NCBI GenBank assembly: GCA_902786205.1
Contig: CADABQ010000004.1
Coordinates: 1-64,000 of the forward strand
Length of the DNA stretch: 64,000 bases
Reading direction: 5' to 3'
Origin: an uncultured Lachnospiraceae bacterium
GTDB taxonomy: Bacteria > Bacillota > Clostridia > Lachnospirales > Lachnospiraceae
Positions 36,308 through 45,688 of this stretch are shown here, piece by piece (the first letter of the stretch is position 1; every line of letters starts with the position of its first letter). The notes beneath the pieces are model-generated. The model was not told where the DNA came from. It worked only from the letters and a program-made list of their open reading frames with translations, and did not search any database. A program made the position numbers and the translations under genes.

Positions 36308-37723
36308 TTAAAAACGGAAATCACGTATTCCCTGTTCGATCAACTGCAAACGTTGAGAAGCAATTTCCTTCACCTTCGGATTCGTTATTTTTTCCATCTC
36401 CTTTTCAATCAATATTTCTCCCTTTCTTCGAGTATCTTCCGAAGCATAGTCCATCAAATACTCTTTCAACGTCATCAAAGCATTTGGATGACAACAATTT
36501 AAAATCTGTCCTGATTTACACAAGGACATAAAACGGTCTCCAGTTCTTCCTTCACGATAACATGCTGTACAAAAACTTGGAATATATCCTGCCGTCATAA
36601 GCCAGTTTACTACCTCATCTAACGTACGTTGATCCGATACATCAAACTGCTCTGTATCATGTGGTCGTTCTTCTTCTTGATATCCACCAACACTTGTTCT
36701 GGAACCACCCGAAATCTGTGAGACTCCAAGTCGAATAATATTTTCCCTTAAATCTGCTGATTCTCTTGTAGATATGATCATTCCTGTATATGGCACCGCT
36801 ACACGGATACATGCAGCAATTTTACAGAAAATATCGTCACTAATTCCATTATCGAATTTAGACGGATCAATATCATCTGCTTTCTTTACACGTGGTACAG
36901 AAATCGTATGTGGTCCCACTCCGTGTACGGCTTCTAAATGTTCTGCATGCATCAACAAAGCTGCAAATTCATATTTGTATAAATCTAATCCAAATAAAAC
37001 ACCAAGTCCAACATCGTCAATGCCACCTTCCATTGCACGATCCATCGCCTCCGTATGATAGGCATAATTATGCTTTGGTCCCGCTGGATGCAATTTTTCA
37101 TAGGTTTCCTTGTGATACGTTTCCTGAAATAAAATATACGTTCCAATTCCTGCTTCACTAAGCTTTCGGTAATTTTCTACTGTCGTTGCTGCAATATTTA
37201 CATTTACTCTACGTATGGCACCATTTTTATGTTTGATGCTGTAAATTGTATGAATACAATCCAATATATACTCTATTGGGTTATTTACCGGATCCTCACC
37301 AGCTTCAATCGCAAGACGTTTATGTCCCATATCCTGCAAAGCAATTACTTCCTGTTTGACTTCCTCCTGTGTAAGCTTTTTTCTTGGAATGGTTTTATTT
37401 TGCATATGATATGGACAATATACACATTTATTTACACAATAATTTGATAAATAAAGTGGCGCAAACATTACAATACGATTTCCATAAAAATCCTTTTTTA
37501 TCTGTTCTGCCAAATCATAAATCTGCTCAATTTTTTCAGGTATTTCACAGGCAAGTAACACGGATGCTTCTCTATGTGTCAATCCTTTTCTTTTTTTTGC
37601 TTTTTCTATAATTTCATCAATCAATGCAATATTTTCTTTATTTTCCTCTGCATAAGAAATTGTATCTTGCACTTCCTTATCGCAAATAAATTCTTCCGCT
37701 TTTAGTGATTTTGGATCATACAT
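36308..37723 (-). CDS. hydG: [FeFe]-hydrogenase maturase HydG (radical SAM tyrosine lyase)
   Basis: A 471-residue radical SAM enzyme. The cluster motif is CVNKCVYCPY near residue 88; the sequence follows ThiH/HydG (LAIEAGEDPVNNP, LFQETYHKETYEKLHP, GLGVLFGLDLYKYEF). The HydG-specific C-terminal cluster is visible as FCTACYREGRTGDRFMSLC and LNCCHP, separating it from ThiH. HydG cleaves tyrosine to supply CO and cyanide ligands for the hydrogenase H-cluster. HydE, HydF and the hydrogenase are not in this window. Single gene. Confidence 0.93.
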   Translation of the reverse strand: MYDPKSLKAEEFICDKEVQDTISYAEENKENIALIDEIIEKAKKRKGLTHREASVLLACEIPEKIEQIYDLAEQIKKDFYGNRIVMFAPLYLSNYCVNKCVYCPYHMQNKTIPRKKLTQEEVKQEVIALQDMGHKRLAIEAGEDPVNNPIEYILDCIHTIYSIKHKNGAIRRVNVNIAATTVENYRKLSEAGIGTYILFQETYHKETYEKLHPAGPKHNYAYHTEAMDRAMEGGIDDVGLGVLFGLDLYKYEFAALLMHAEHLEAVHGVGPHTISVPRVKKADDIDPSKFDNGISDDIFCKIAACIRVAVPYTGMIISTRESADLRENIIRLGVSQISGGSRTSVGGYQEEERPHDTEQFDVSDQRTLDEVVNWLMTAGYIPSFCTACYREGRTGDRFMSLCKSGQILNCCHPNALMTLKEYLMDYASEDTRRKGEILIEKEMEKITNPKVKEIASQRLQLIEQGIRDFRF

Positions 37724-37770
37724 TTTTTCCCAACCTTTCCGGCAGTCCGTCTGCCATAAACCAAGTTTAA

Positions 37771-37800
37771 AAAGACCTATACCAGACAGTATAGGTCTTT
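37771..37800 (-). terminator. Terminator of the FprA gene
   Basis: Perfect arms AAAGACCTATAC (37771-37782) / GTATAGGTCTTT (37789-37800) and T-rich flanks on both strands. Confidence 0.9.
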
Positions 37801-37809
37801 TTCTTTTAC

Positions 37810-38982
37810 TTATTCTGCTTTTGACTGTAAAATTTGATTCGCTAATTCTTCCATTGCCTTTACTGTACTTTCATTCATTGTAGATTTGATTGTCACTACA
37901 GGTTCTATTACTGTACAATCTTTAAACTGCTCTGCATATGCTTTCATAAGTTTCCCTGCCATTGGAGCCCAGGTTCCATTTTCAATGATTCCAATGGTTC
38001 GCTTCTGATAATTTTTGATTTTCAAATGATATAGGAAATCTTCCATACAAGGGAACAATGCAGCATCATAGGTAGGAGCTGCAAGTATTAGCTTATCGTA
38101 ACGGAACGCATCCTCAATTGCTTCTGCCATATCATCTCTTGAAAGATCAAATAAAGACACTTTTTCTCCTCTTGCCTCTAACATTTCTCCCATTTTTTTG
38201 GCTGCCGCTGCTGTATTTCCATGAATAGATGCGTAAGCAATTGTCACTCCCTCATTTTCCGGACGATAACTAGACCAAATATCATATTTTTCTAAATAGT
38301 GTTCCAGATTTTCTTTTAAAATTGGACCATGTAATGGGCAAATCATCTGAATGTCCAAGGATGCAGCTTTCTTTAACAACGCTTGTACAGAAGTGCCATA
38401 CTTTCCAACAATATTCATGTAATATCGGCGAGCTTCGCAATCCCAGTCTTCTTCAACATCTAATGCTCCAAATTTCCCAAATCCATCTGCAGAAAATAGA
38501 ATTTTTTCTGTACTTTCATATTCTACCATCACTTCTGGCCAATGCACCATTGGTGCCATAACAAAGGTAAGAACATGCTCTCCTAGTTCCAACGTATCTC
38601 CTTCTTTTACTTCCACTTTTCTATCACTTAGATCAATATTAAAAAATTGTGGAATCATCGCAAATATCTTTGCATTTGCCACAACTTTCATTTCCGGATA
38701 CTTATCACAAACTTTTTGAATGTTAGAAGCATGATCCGGTTCCATATGGGACACGATTAGATAATCTGGTTTTTTACCTGCTAATTCTCTATCTAAATTT
38801 TCAAACCATTGGGTTGTAGCACGATGATCTACGGTATCCATAATGGCAATCTTTTTATCTAGTATCAAATAAGAATTATAGGATACTCCATTGGGTACTT
38901 CATACTGACTTTCAAATAAGTCAATCGTATGATCATCGCATCCTATGTATCGTACGGAATCTGAAATTGTAACTTTACTCAT
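37810..38982 (-). CDS. fprA: FprA-type flavodiiron protein
   Basis: A 390-residue A-type flavoprotein: an N-terminal metallo-beta-lactamase-like diiron domain (IVSHMEPDHASNIQ near residue 80, HWPEVMVEY, FSADGFGKFG) and a C-terminal flavodoxin domain from about 255 (IAYASIHGNTAAAAKKM, APTYDAALFP). Such enzymes reduce O2 to water or NO to N2O in anaerobes, taking electrons from rubredoxin or similar. No C-terminal rubredoxin is fused. Monocistronic. Confidence 0.94.
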   Translation of the reverse strand: MSKVTISDSVRYIGCDDHTIDLFESQYEVPNGVSYNSYLILDKKIAIMDTVDHRATTQWFENLDRELAGKKPDYLIVSHMEPDHASNIQKVCDKYPEMKVVANAKIFAMIPQFFNIDLSDRKVEVKEGDTLELGEHVLTFVMAPMVHWPEVMVEYESTEKILFSADGFGKFGALDVEEDWDCEARRYYMNIVGKYGTSVQALLKKAASLDIQMICPLHGPILKENLEHYLEKYDIWSSYRPENEGVTIAYASIHGNTAAAAKKMGEMLEARGEKVSLFDLSRDDMAEAIEDAFRYDKLILAAPTYDAALFPCMEDFLYHLKIKNYQKRTIGIIENGTWAPMAGKLMKAYAEQFKDCTVIEPVVTIKSTMNESTVKAMEELANQILQSKAE

Positions 38983-39129
38983 ATTCTATCAAATCCTTTC
39001 TTTTGCAGCCTTTTATTCCATAATTGCAATCCTTTGCATTTATCTAACACACTTTCTTTAGTATAGCAAATTATCACTTTCGAAACAAGTCACAGTTCAA
39101 CCAAACAAAAATGACTATTCGTATTACAT

Positions 39130-40848
39130 TCAGCTATTGACAGACGAAACCGTTATCTTTAACTTTCGGAATCGATTCCATGCTGCAAGTACTTCCTGAC
39201 GTCTTGGTAACACTGGGAAACCAGCAGAATACCCTCTTGGAAGCACGGATGAAAAGCCTTTTTCCTCTACCTGATGGTATAATTCCTCTATAATCTGTTG
39301 CATGGTTTTCTTTCCATCCACAAGATTTTCCATTGCATATTTCATCAAATACGCAACACCTACTGTTTGTCCATAATCCACTAATTGTTCTAAATAACGT
39401 ACATCTACAGCCTCTTTGTTGATACAAATCGTATCCGTTCCGGTCGTTTTCACTTTCATATCACGACCCTTATAAGATAAATCTATTTTTTTTACTACTC
39501 GGTCAAAGGAAATTTCCGGCACTTGCGACTTTGGCTCCGTACACATGGATGGATATTGGGATAGTATCTTTTTTGCCTCCTCTTTTATATCTCTTACTTT
39601 ATAAAAATCAAGCTGTAAAATATGATCTGCAACTTCTAAATAAGCGGCAGAGCTTCCTACAACAATAACGGTAGATATTCCTTTTTCCTGATACAATGCC
39701 TGTACATAACTAATAAATGGTGTGATTGGTTCTTTTTCCTTTGTAACGATTTGCTGCATGATACGATCCCGTACCATAAAGTTTGTAGCCGAAGTATCCT
39801 CATCAATTAAAAATGTTTTTGTGTCTCCTTCCATTGCCTCTATCATATTTGCCGCTTGTGACGTACTTCCACTGGCATTTTCCGTAAAAAATGCTTTTGT
39901 GTCCTTGTTATTTGGTAAATGATTTATAAACATCTGAATGTCTGTTTTACAAATTCCTCTTCCATCCTCTGCCCGGATCTTCATAGCAGTGGAATCTGTA
40001 ATCACATATTCTCTTCCATCTCCCAATATATGGTTATATACCCCTAGCTGAATCGCCTCAAGCAGAGTAGATTTTCCATGATATCCACCGCCTACAATAA
40101 CTGTAACTCCCTTTGGAATTCCCATACCACAAATTGGTCCTCCAAATGGCAACTCAATTGTAATTTCCATGCTTTTCGGAGAAACAAATGGAACTGCATC
40201 TCGCAGTGGTTTCTGTGAAATTCCACTCTCTCTTGGTAAAATAGAACCATTTGCCAAAAAAGAAACCAACTGTAATCTTTCCAACTCTTGTCTAATGAAA
40301 TCCTGATTCACCGCCAGCTCCATATTTTCTTTTAATCGATCCATTGTATAACTTTTGCATACAAAAATCTCTTCTATCATTTTCGGCAGCATAACAAATA
40401 AAATTTTAATCAATTCTTCTGCCAGAATACTTCTTCCCCTCGCAGGAAATCCAATTAAGAAATATCCCTCTATTTTCTTTTCCTTTATACAAACTGCCTG
40501 CCGTTCCAAAATTTCCTGTCCACATATACATACACCTAATTTTCCACTATTACCAGAACCTGCCTTTTGATTCTGTTTACCAATAAAGCGATTCCACTTT
40601 CGTAGAATGCTATCCTCCAAAGCAATCCTTTTACATGGATCCTCATAAAGAAATAGAGGAAAACCATGTACCTTTTCTGGTACAATCACTCTTACTCTGG
40701 ACGGAGATGCAAACGGATCCCCTTGTACCTTATCAATACATAATATAAACTGATCAAACCGATATTCTCCTGCAATGGTCTTATATAAAGAATAACTTTT
40801 GTGATCTATTTCTTGTAATTTTTTTTTCAATTCTGCTGCGGTCTTCAT
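39130..40848 (-). CDS. ABC-class P-loop ATPase of unknown role
   Basis: A 572-residue soluble ATPase of the 'predicted ATPase of the ABC class' group. Walker A GGGYHGKSTLLEAIQLG is near residue 250, Walker B TFLIDEDTSATNFM near 340, and the N-terminal domain (FDQFILCIDKVQGDPFASPS) is the conserved family start. It has no membrane segments and no transporter partner. The function of the family is unknown. AAAGGAAAG site before the ATG; the psd gene lies about 43 bases upstream on the same strand, so they may be co-transcribed. Confidence 0.85.
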   Translation of the reverse strand: MKTAAELKKKLQEIDHKSYSLYKTIAGEYRFDQFILCIDKVQGDPFASPSRVRVIVPEKVHGFPLFLYEDPCKRIALEDSILRKWNRFIGKQNQKAGSGNSGKLGVCICGQEILERQAVCIKEKKIEGYFLIGFPARGRSILAEELIKILFVMLPKMIEEIFVCKSYTMDRLKENMELAVNQDFIRQELERLQLVSFLANGSILPRESGISQKPLRDAVPFVSPKSMEITIELPFGGPICGMGIPKGVTVIVGGGYHGKSTLLEAIQLGVYNHILGDGREYVITDSTAMKIRAEDGRGICKTDIQMFINHLPNNKDTKAFFTENASGSTSQAANMIEAMEGDTKTFLIDEDTSATNFMVRDRIMQQIVTKEKEPITPFISYVQALYQEKGISTVIVVGSSAAYLEVADHILQLDFYKVRDIKEEAKKILSQYPSMCTEPKSQVPEISFDRVVKKIDLSYKGRDMKVKTTGTDTICINKEAVDVRYLEQLVDYGQTVGVAYLMKYAMENLVDGKKTMQQIIEELYHQVEEKGFSSVLPRGYSAGFPVLPRRQEVLAAWNRFRKLKITVSSVNS

Positions 40849-40891
40849 ATTTTCTGTTCTTTCCTTTCTTCATTTTGGTACTTTTTATCCC

Positions 40892-41791
40892 CTATAGAGA
40901 AAAAAATCGTTTCGACTCGTCCAACATTTTTCGATATCCTATTCGTTCTCCCATCTTTACTATTGTTTCCATTCCCTGTTCTGTATTTTGTAATAAATCC
41001 CGATCAAAATCTACTGCGTCTTCTTTAAACAATACTACAATTGTAGAGCCGCCATAAGAAAAGTATCCTTTTTCTTCTCCTTTTTTCACTTCTCTTATTC
41101 CTTCTTCCAGATTATTAATCCTTCCAATCAGCATAGCTCCCACTTCCATTTGAATGATTTCATCAAAGTAATGGGTACGGATCCTGCAAAATTCTCTTGC
41201 ATTTTCCTGATAAACTGGTTTCTTCTCACAGGCAAGCGGTGTAAGTGCATGAAATACCCCATGCAAATAATGATTCTTTCCCTTTTTTCCATCTGCCACA
41301 TAACAATAGTGGTGATAATCCCCACCACTTAAACGAACAACCAACGCTACACCATTTTTATATTTTTCCGCAAGTTCTTTACTTTTTAATAATCGCGCAA
41401 TGGAATATGTAGTGTTTTTTATATGCAAAGATAATTCTTCTGTAATAGGATAAACAGATGCTTTTCCATCACAAGGAGCAACGATACCAGCCATTTCTTG
41501 ATCAATCGGACGCAATTCCTCTTTTATTTCTCTTGTAAAAAAAGCATTAAAAGATTCGTAAAATCTTGGTTTGTATAAACTCATATCAATATGGTGCATT
41601 TTTTTGTAGGGAAGCACCAATCCTACTGAAAGTCTACTATCTAACATTGCTCCTAAAAATCTTTGCCATATCGGAGAAACCAGCGGTTTTAGAAGCATAC
41701 GCCCCAATTTTGTTCCATAGAAAAAGGAAGTGATTTTCTTTCCCTTCTCTTCCTCCTCCACTATTTCTCCATCTCTATTTTTATATTTCAT
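40892..41791 (-). CDS. psd: Phosphatidylserine decarboxylase
   Basis: A 299-residue membrane-associated enzyme that makes phosphatidylethanolamine. The self-cleavage site is visible as YFSYGGSTIVVLF (GGST in place of the common LGST), where the Ser becomes the pyruvoyl group; RLSGGDYHHYCYVADG holds the conserved His residues and VAPCDGKA is also typical. Good AAAGGAG site. No pssA is adjacent. The RNase P RNA gene begins about 50 bases upstream on the other strand. Confidence 0.94.
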   Translation of the reverse strand: MKYKNRDGEIVEEEEKGKKITSFFYGTKLGRMLLKPLVSPIWQRFLGAMLDSRLSVGLVLPYKKMHHIDMSLYKPRFYESFNAFFTREIKEELRPIDQEMAGIVAPCDGKASVYPITEELSLHIKNTTYSIARLLKSKELAEKYKNGVALVVRLSGGDYHHYCYVADGKKGKNHYLHGVFHALTPLACEKKPVYQENAREFCRIRTHYFDEIIQMEVGAMLIGRINNLEEGIREVKKGEEKGYFSYGGSTIVVLFKEDAVDFDRDLLQNTEQGMETIVKMGERIGYRKMLDESKRFFSL

Positions 41792-41804
41792 ATTACTTTT
41801 CTCC

Positions 41805-41833
41805 TTTACTTTTTCTATAGAAAGTGCTAAAAT
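41805..41833 (+). promoter_or_regulatory. Promoter of the RNase P RNA gene
   Basis: TTTACT (41805-41810), 17-base spacer, TAAAAT (41828-41833). Its expected start near 41840 agrees with the 5' end of the RNA. Confidence 0.65.
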
Positions 41834-41842
41834 CTAAACATT

Positions 41843-42198
41843 GGCAAAAACAAGTAACACAGATGATCGCGCCTATTAATGCCGAAAGGCTTTAGGTGAG
41901 GAAAGTCCGAGCTTCACAGGGCAGGATGCCGGATAACGTCCGGTGGAGGTGACTCCAAGGCTAGTGCAACAGAAATATACCGCACGTTTATCGTGTAAGG
42001 GTGGAAAGGCGAGGTAAGAGCTCCCCGCAGTCTTGGTAACAAGGCTGGCAATGTAAACCCCATCCGAAGCAAGACCGAATAGAAAAGCATTGCGGCGGCC
42101 CGTCGTGCTTTAGGGTAGGTCGCTTGAGCCTGGTGGTAACATCAGGACCAGATAGATGATCATCTAATACAGAACTCGGCTTATAGTGTTGCTTGTTT
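41843..42198 (+). ncRNA. rnpB: RNase P RNA (ribozyme subunit)
   Basis: Bacterial RNase P RNA of about 355 bases, which removes tRNA 5' leaders. The universal core is seen: GAGGAAAGTCCGAGC near 41896 (P4 5' strand), AGTGCAACAGAAA, AGGGTGGAAAGGCGAGGTAA, GCAAGACCGAATAG and ACAGAACTCGGCTTA near 42170 (P4 3' strand). The ends pair as helix P1: AACAAGTAACAC at 41849-41860 with GTGTTGCTTGTT at 42186-42197, followed by a T tract. Flanked by psd and lspA, both on the minus strand. Confidence 0.97.
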
Positions 42199-42207
42199 TT
42201 TGTTTTC

Positions 42208-42645
42208 TTATTTTCGTTTCAAACATTCTTTTACCAGTAGCATAATCCCACCGATTGCAATACATACATCTGCAAAATTAAAAACAATCTTTCGCAACAC
42301 GTTGCAATCCATATGTATATAGTCTACCACATATCCTCTTTTTATTCGGTCCCAAACATTTCCCATTGCGCCTGCTACTAACAAAGCCCAGGAAACTCTT
42401 TCTACTCTACTTTTTCTTCTACTTATGATCCATTTAAAAAATAAGAAAAAAAACATCATACCAGAAACCAATTTTACTTGCTCTGGATTTTCTTTTCCAA
42501 TAGAATACATAATCCCTTTATTATGACACTTTCGAATGGTACATTTTCCTTTTTTCTTCTTATAATCTTCTGGTTGTTTCTCAATCTGCTCTTTTATATA
42601 CTGATCAATACCAAATAATCCAATTATCAAACCACACATCGTCAT
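42208..42645 (-). CDS. lspA: Signal peptidase II-like protein (divergent LspA)
   Basis: A 145-residue membrane peptidase of lipoprotein maturation. The two catalytic Asp regions are present: VAGAMGNVWDRIKRGYVVDYIHM and VFNFADVCIAIGG. The protein has about four membrane helices, but the region 20-55 (KEQIEKQPEDYKKKKGK) is more charged than in typical LspA, and the usual N-Asn motif is altered. A second, standard LspA elsewhere in the genome is possible. Co-oriented with the glycosyltransferase (12-base gap). Confidence 0.85.
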   Translation of the reverse strand: MTMCGLIIGLFGIDQYIKEQIEKQPEDYKKKKGKCTIRKCHNKGIMYSIGKENPEQVKLVSGMMFFFLFFKWIISRRKSRVERVSWALLVAGAMGNVWDRIKRGYVVDYIHMDCNVLRKIVFNFADVCIAIGGIMLLVKECLKRK

Positions 42646-42657
42646 CTATCCTCCAGC

Positions 42658-43728
42658 TTACAATTCATGGGGCATATTTACTCCAACATCCGTAACAATT
42701 CCATCAAGATCCTTTCTTGCCTTGTTATATTCCATTGCAAGTTGTTTCTGTCCGCTTTTTTCTGCACATTCTTCTAACTTTTCATAACAGAAACGTAATC
42801 CCTCTTTCGGAATTTCTTCTTGATAACGAATATTTAAAATAGCCTTCACATTTTGTATTGCATTATAATACCAATTGCTCGCCTCTTCAAAATCTTCCTG
42901 TTCTACATAAAATGCACCAAGTTCACAACAAACCTCGCTACATGGGTTTTCTACAATATCCTTCATCGCATGTTTAAAAAAAGTAAATTTGTCTCCTTTT
43001 AATTTTGCACAATGTACTAATACGGCATTGGCTTCCTTCCACTCATCCGTTGAGCGCTGTTCCGTTATACTTTTTTTAAAAAATGTCTCTGCTTCCAGAA
43101 AGTCCTTTGCTTCTCCAGCTATGAACAATTCTCTGGCATACATATTATGCAAATGTGCGGATAACGTTTCTCCTCTAGCTATCATTCTTTGAAAGGCAGC
43201 AAAATCCCTAGTTCCATGATTATTCTCTGGTTTATGCATAATGGCAATTTCACTATCATATATGATTGGCTCAATTTGTACACATTCATGAATTGGATTT
43301 TTCCAAATAAACTGACGAAGTCTCTTATAAAGTTTTGGTCTATATTCTTTATCATAATTATAGGTTGTATTAAACTCCAACTGGTTGCAATAATACATTT
43401 GCACAATATCAATTTCCGGCAATAAGACCTGTTTTAACTTTTTAAACTTTTCATAATTGTCATGATCAAGTACCTCATCTGCATCCGCCACATAAATATA
43501 TTCTTTGGTTGCCTTGGAAAAAGAAAAATTTCTAGCAGCCGAAAAATCATCTATCCATTTAAAATCGTATATTTTATTCGTATACTTTTCGGCAATTTTT
43601 TTTGTCTTGTCCGTAGAACCTGTATCAACAATGATAATCTCATCCATCAATCCTTTTAGTGATTCCAAGCATCGTTCCAATACCCGTTCCTCATTTTTTA
43701 CAATCATGCATAAACTAATACTAATCAT
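42658..43728 (-). CDS. GT2-type glycosyltransferase with C-terminal TPR-like repeats
   Basis: A 356-residue protein. The N-terminal GT-A domain shows LCMIVKNEERVLERCLESL, IIVDTGSTDKTKKIAEKY, IDDFSAARNFSF and YIYVADADEVLD (the metal-binding DAD). Residues about 195-350 are helical TPR-like repeats (RELFIAGEAKDFLEAETFFKK, ELGAFYVEQEDFEEASNWYY). This group (SunS/YkcC-like) includes glycosyltransferases acting on proteins or peptides; the acceptor here is unknown. Start at 43728 follows GAGG; an in-frame ATG at 43743 is less likely. Confidence 0.85.
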   Translation of the reverse strand: MISISLCMIVKNEERVLERCLESLKGLMDEIIIVDTGSTDKTKKIAEKYTNKIYDFKWIDDFSAARNFSFSKATKEYIYVADADEVLDHDNYEKFKKLKQVLLPEIDIVQMYYCNQLEFNTTYNYDKEYRPKLYKRLRQFIWKNPIHECVQIEPIIYDSEIAIMHKPENNHGTRDFAAFQRMIARGETLSAHLHNMYARELFIAGEAKDFLEAETFFKKSITEQRSTDEWKEANAVLVHCAKLKGDKFTFFKHAMKDIVENPCSEVCCELGAFYVEQEDFEEASNWYYNAIQNVKAILNIRYQEEIPKEGLRFCYEKLEECAEKSGQKQLAMEYNKARKDLDGIVTDVGVNMPHEL

Positions 43729-43784
43729 TTTTTCCTCTTTCATTTGTAATACTGTTGACCATTTTCAGTGTTACCGTTCCAATT

Positions 43785-44234
43785 TTATTGGGATTTCAAT
43801 TCATGAATCCTCTTTTCTAGTGCTGTTTTATAAGCCAAAATCATATAGGCATCCAAGTAAGAATATTTGTTAATCAAAAATTCGTACGTTTTATAAAAAA
43901 AGGCAATCGTAAGCATAATCGTAGTCACTATATTAACGTAACCTATTTTTCCTATCGATAGTATGACACCTACTGCTAAAAAATACGAAATAACAGTAAA
44001 AACATAGTGCCTACTTAATCTTAACACTAATAGGATTGCATCTTTTAAATGCTTCTGGATTTGTAAAAGAATACCAACGTCCTTATCTTTCAATCCCTCA
44101 TAAATGTCCTGTGATATTTCTGCAAGCATTTTCTTTTCACATTTTGGTTCCATTTTTTTATATTGACCCAAATAAGCGATATATTTACTGCTCCCCAACT
44201 CTTTTCTTAAAAAACTCTCAAATACGTTTATCAT
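43785..44234 (-). CDS. Unrecognised protein with two membrane helices
   Basis: A 149-residue protein. Two adjacent membrane helices lie at about 78-98 (YVFTVISYFLAVGVILSIGKI) and 100-120 (VNIVTTIMLTIAFFYKTYEFL), flanked by helical cytoplasmic parts. The N-terminus MINVFESFLRKELGSSKYIAYL is likely soluble. No family recognised. Clear GGAGGAGG-type site. It may be in one transcript with the glycosyltransferase downstream. Confidence 0.6.
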   Translation of the reverse strand: MINVFESFLRKELGSSKYIAYLGQYKKMEPKCEKKMLAEISQDIYEGLKDKDVGILLQIQKHLKDAILLVLRLSRHYVFTVISYFLAVGVILSIGKIGYVNIVTTIMLTIAFFYKTYEFLINKYSYLDAYMILAYKTALEKRIHELKSQ

Positions 44235-44572
44235 GTCATCCCTCCTCCTACCAATCGTCGTAGAATGAACCTATATTTTTAAATCTATTATGTATCCTCT
44301 GACACTTTATGAATGTTTTCCACCAAACTGTTACTATTTTTTACCTTTTATTCACAAATCATTCACACAAATCTCATTTTTCCACATTATAATAAAGTTA
44401 TAAAAAAACATAACTAATTTAGACGATACCTTTTATATAGTTCGGCCTAGCAGGATTTCTCTCCCCTCCCTGCTAGGCATTCCTCTTTTATTAACACTTT
44501 TTTCTATCGTTCTATTCTTTCTTTGCAACTATTCTCTCACCTGACAGTTCCATTATTTAGGACCCCGAATAG
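44235..44572. other. Gene-free stretch with a possible small RNA
   Basis: 338 bases without a protein gene. A TATAAT box at 44388-44393 (plus strand) is followed 50 bases later by a perfect 10-base hairpin GCCTAGCAGG/CCTGCTAGGC at 44445-44478 and a T-rich tail. No proper -35 box at 17 bases. Could be a small RNA of about 90 bases, or simply the terminator of the minus-strand genes. Confidence 0.35.
44445..44478. terminator. Perfect 10-bp hairpin, terminator-like
   Basis: GCCTAGCAGG (44445-44454) and CCTGCTAGGC (44469-44478) with a 14-base pyrimidine loop; on the plus strand followed by TTCCTCTTTTATT. It lies past the 3' end of the minus-strand RR-Hpt gene. Confidence 0.6.
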
Positions 44573-45628
44573 CTAGTTACCTTTCTTTAATAATTCCAGT
44601 GCATTCTCATACTGAAAATCCTGAATTTCTTTTAATACATTTTGATACAATGCTCTTTTTTCTCCCTTTGATGCATATAACAAAGCATTGGTCAATTCCC
44701 TTAAATCATTGTATTCATATTTCTGCAATGCGTTCACCAATTCTGCGTAATATTGGTCATAGGTTTCCTCATCCATCGGACGGTATTGTTCCAACTGTTT
44801 TCTTTTATAATCTCCATCATACTGTGCCAATCCATGTTCCAATCCTCTCACAAACACATCAAGATCACTCAAATATTGTTCCAAATCATTTGTGAGTAAA
44901 TCCACAGAAGCATTGGTACAAGCCAATTCAAATAATTGTGATTGTTCTGACAACTTATGTGCTCCTAAATTTAAAAAGATTCCTTTTAAACTATGAAAAG
45001 AAATTTTCATAGATGACGGTTGAATCATAGATTCACTATAGACAAACAGTCGTTTTTGTTGCTGCCTGATATTATCTACTGCCGTTTCTAATACCTTTAT
45101 ATAATTTTCTACCGTATTTCCCAGATGACTAAGCCCTTCCTCTACATTCATTCCACTTACCTCGGAAAAAATTTCTATGACTTTTTTGGTATCTTCCCCA
45201 ACCTGCTTCTTTGAATCTATATTTGCAACTTGTTCTTTTGGAACCAAGCGTTCTAATAATTGTTGCAGTGCCTCTATTGTTAAAGGTTTTGCTAATACAT
45301 TGTCCGCCCCTGCTGCACTAAATTTAGATTTTAGTTCCGGTGTTACATCCGCAGATAATCCAATTATAACAGGTCTTTTTACCTTTCCAAGTTTACGTAT
45401 TTCTTCTGTAGTTTCAATACCGTTCATTTCCGGCATAAGATAATCCATAAATATTATATCGAAATCTTCATACTTTGCTTTTTCTATGGCATCCTTTCCT
45501 GCATATACTTCTGTAACCACTATATGGAATTGTTCCAACATACTGGCTACTACCATAGAATTTACTTCATTATCATCTACTACCATTACTTTCACGCCAT
45601 CCGCATGAAAAAACATATCCTCACTCAT
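44573..45628 (-). CDS. Response regulator receiver fused to an Hpt-like domain
   Basis: A 351-residue signalling protein. The receiver domain (residues about 10-125) has VMVVDDNEVNSMVV, the phospho-Asp in IIFMDYLMPEMNG (near 62) and VLAKPLTIEAL. After a linker, residues about 165-270 are a helical Hpt-like domain with the candidate phospho-His in ISFHSLKGIFLNLGAH (near 211). Such RR-Hpt proteins work in multi-step phosphorelays with hybrid kinases, and none is adjacent. Start at 45628 follows GGAGG. It is 60 bases downstream of the PAS-GGDEF-EAL gene, probably in one operon. Confidence 0.85.
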   Translation of the reverse strand: MSEDMFFHADGVKVMVVDDNEVNSMVVASMLEQFHIVVTEVYAGKDAIEKAKYEDFDIIFMDYLMPEMNGIETTEEIRKLGKVKRPVIIGLSADVTPELKSKFSAAGADNVLAKPLTIEALQQLLERLVPKEQVANIDSKKQVGEDTKKVIEIFSEVSGMNVEEGLSHLGNTVENYIKVLETAVDNIRQQQKRLFVYSESMIQPSSMKISFHSLKGIFLNLGAHKLSEQSQLFELACTNASVDLLTNDLEQYLSDLDVFVRGLEHGLAQYDGDYKRKQLEQYRPMDEETYDQYYAELVNALQKYEYNDLRELTNALLYASKGEKRALYQNVLKEIQDFQYENALELLKKGN

Positions 45629-45688
45629 TGGTTTCCTCCATCTGTTCTTTAAACAAAGTGGACAAGTCCACATCAACTCCCTATCCCC

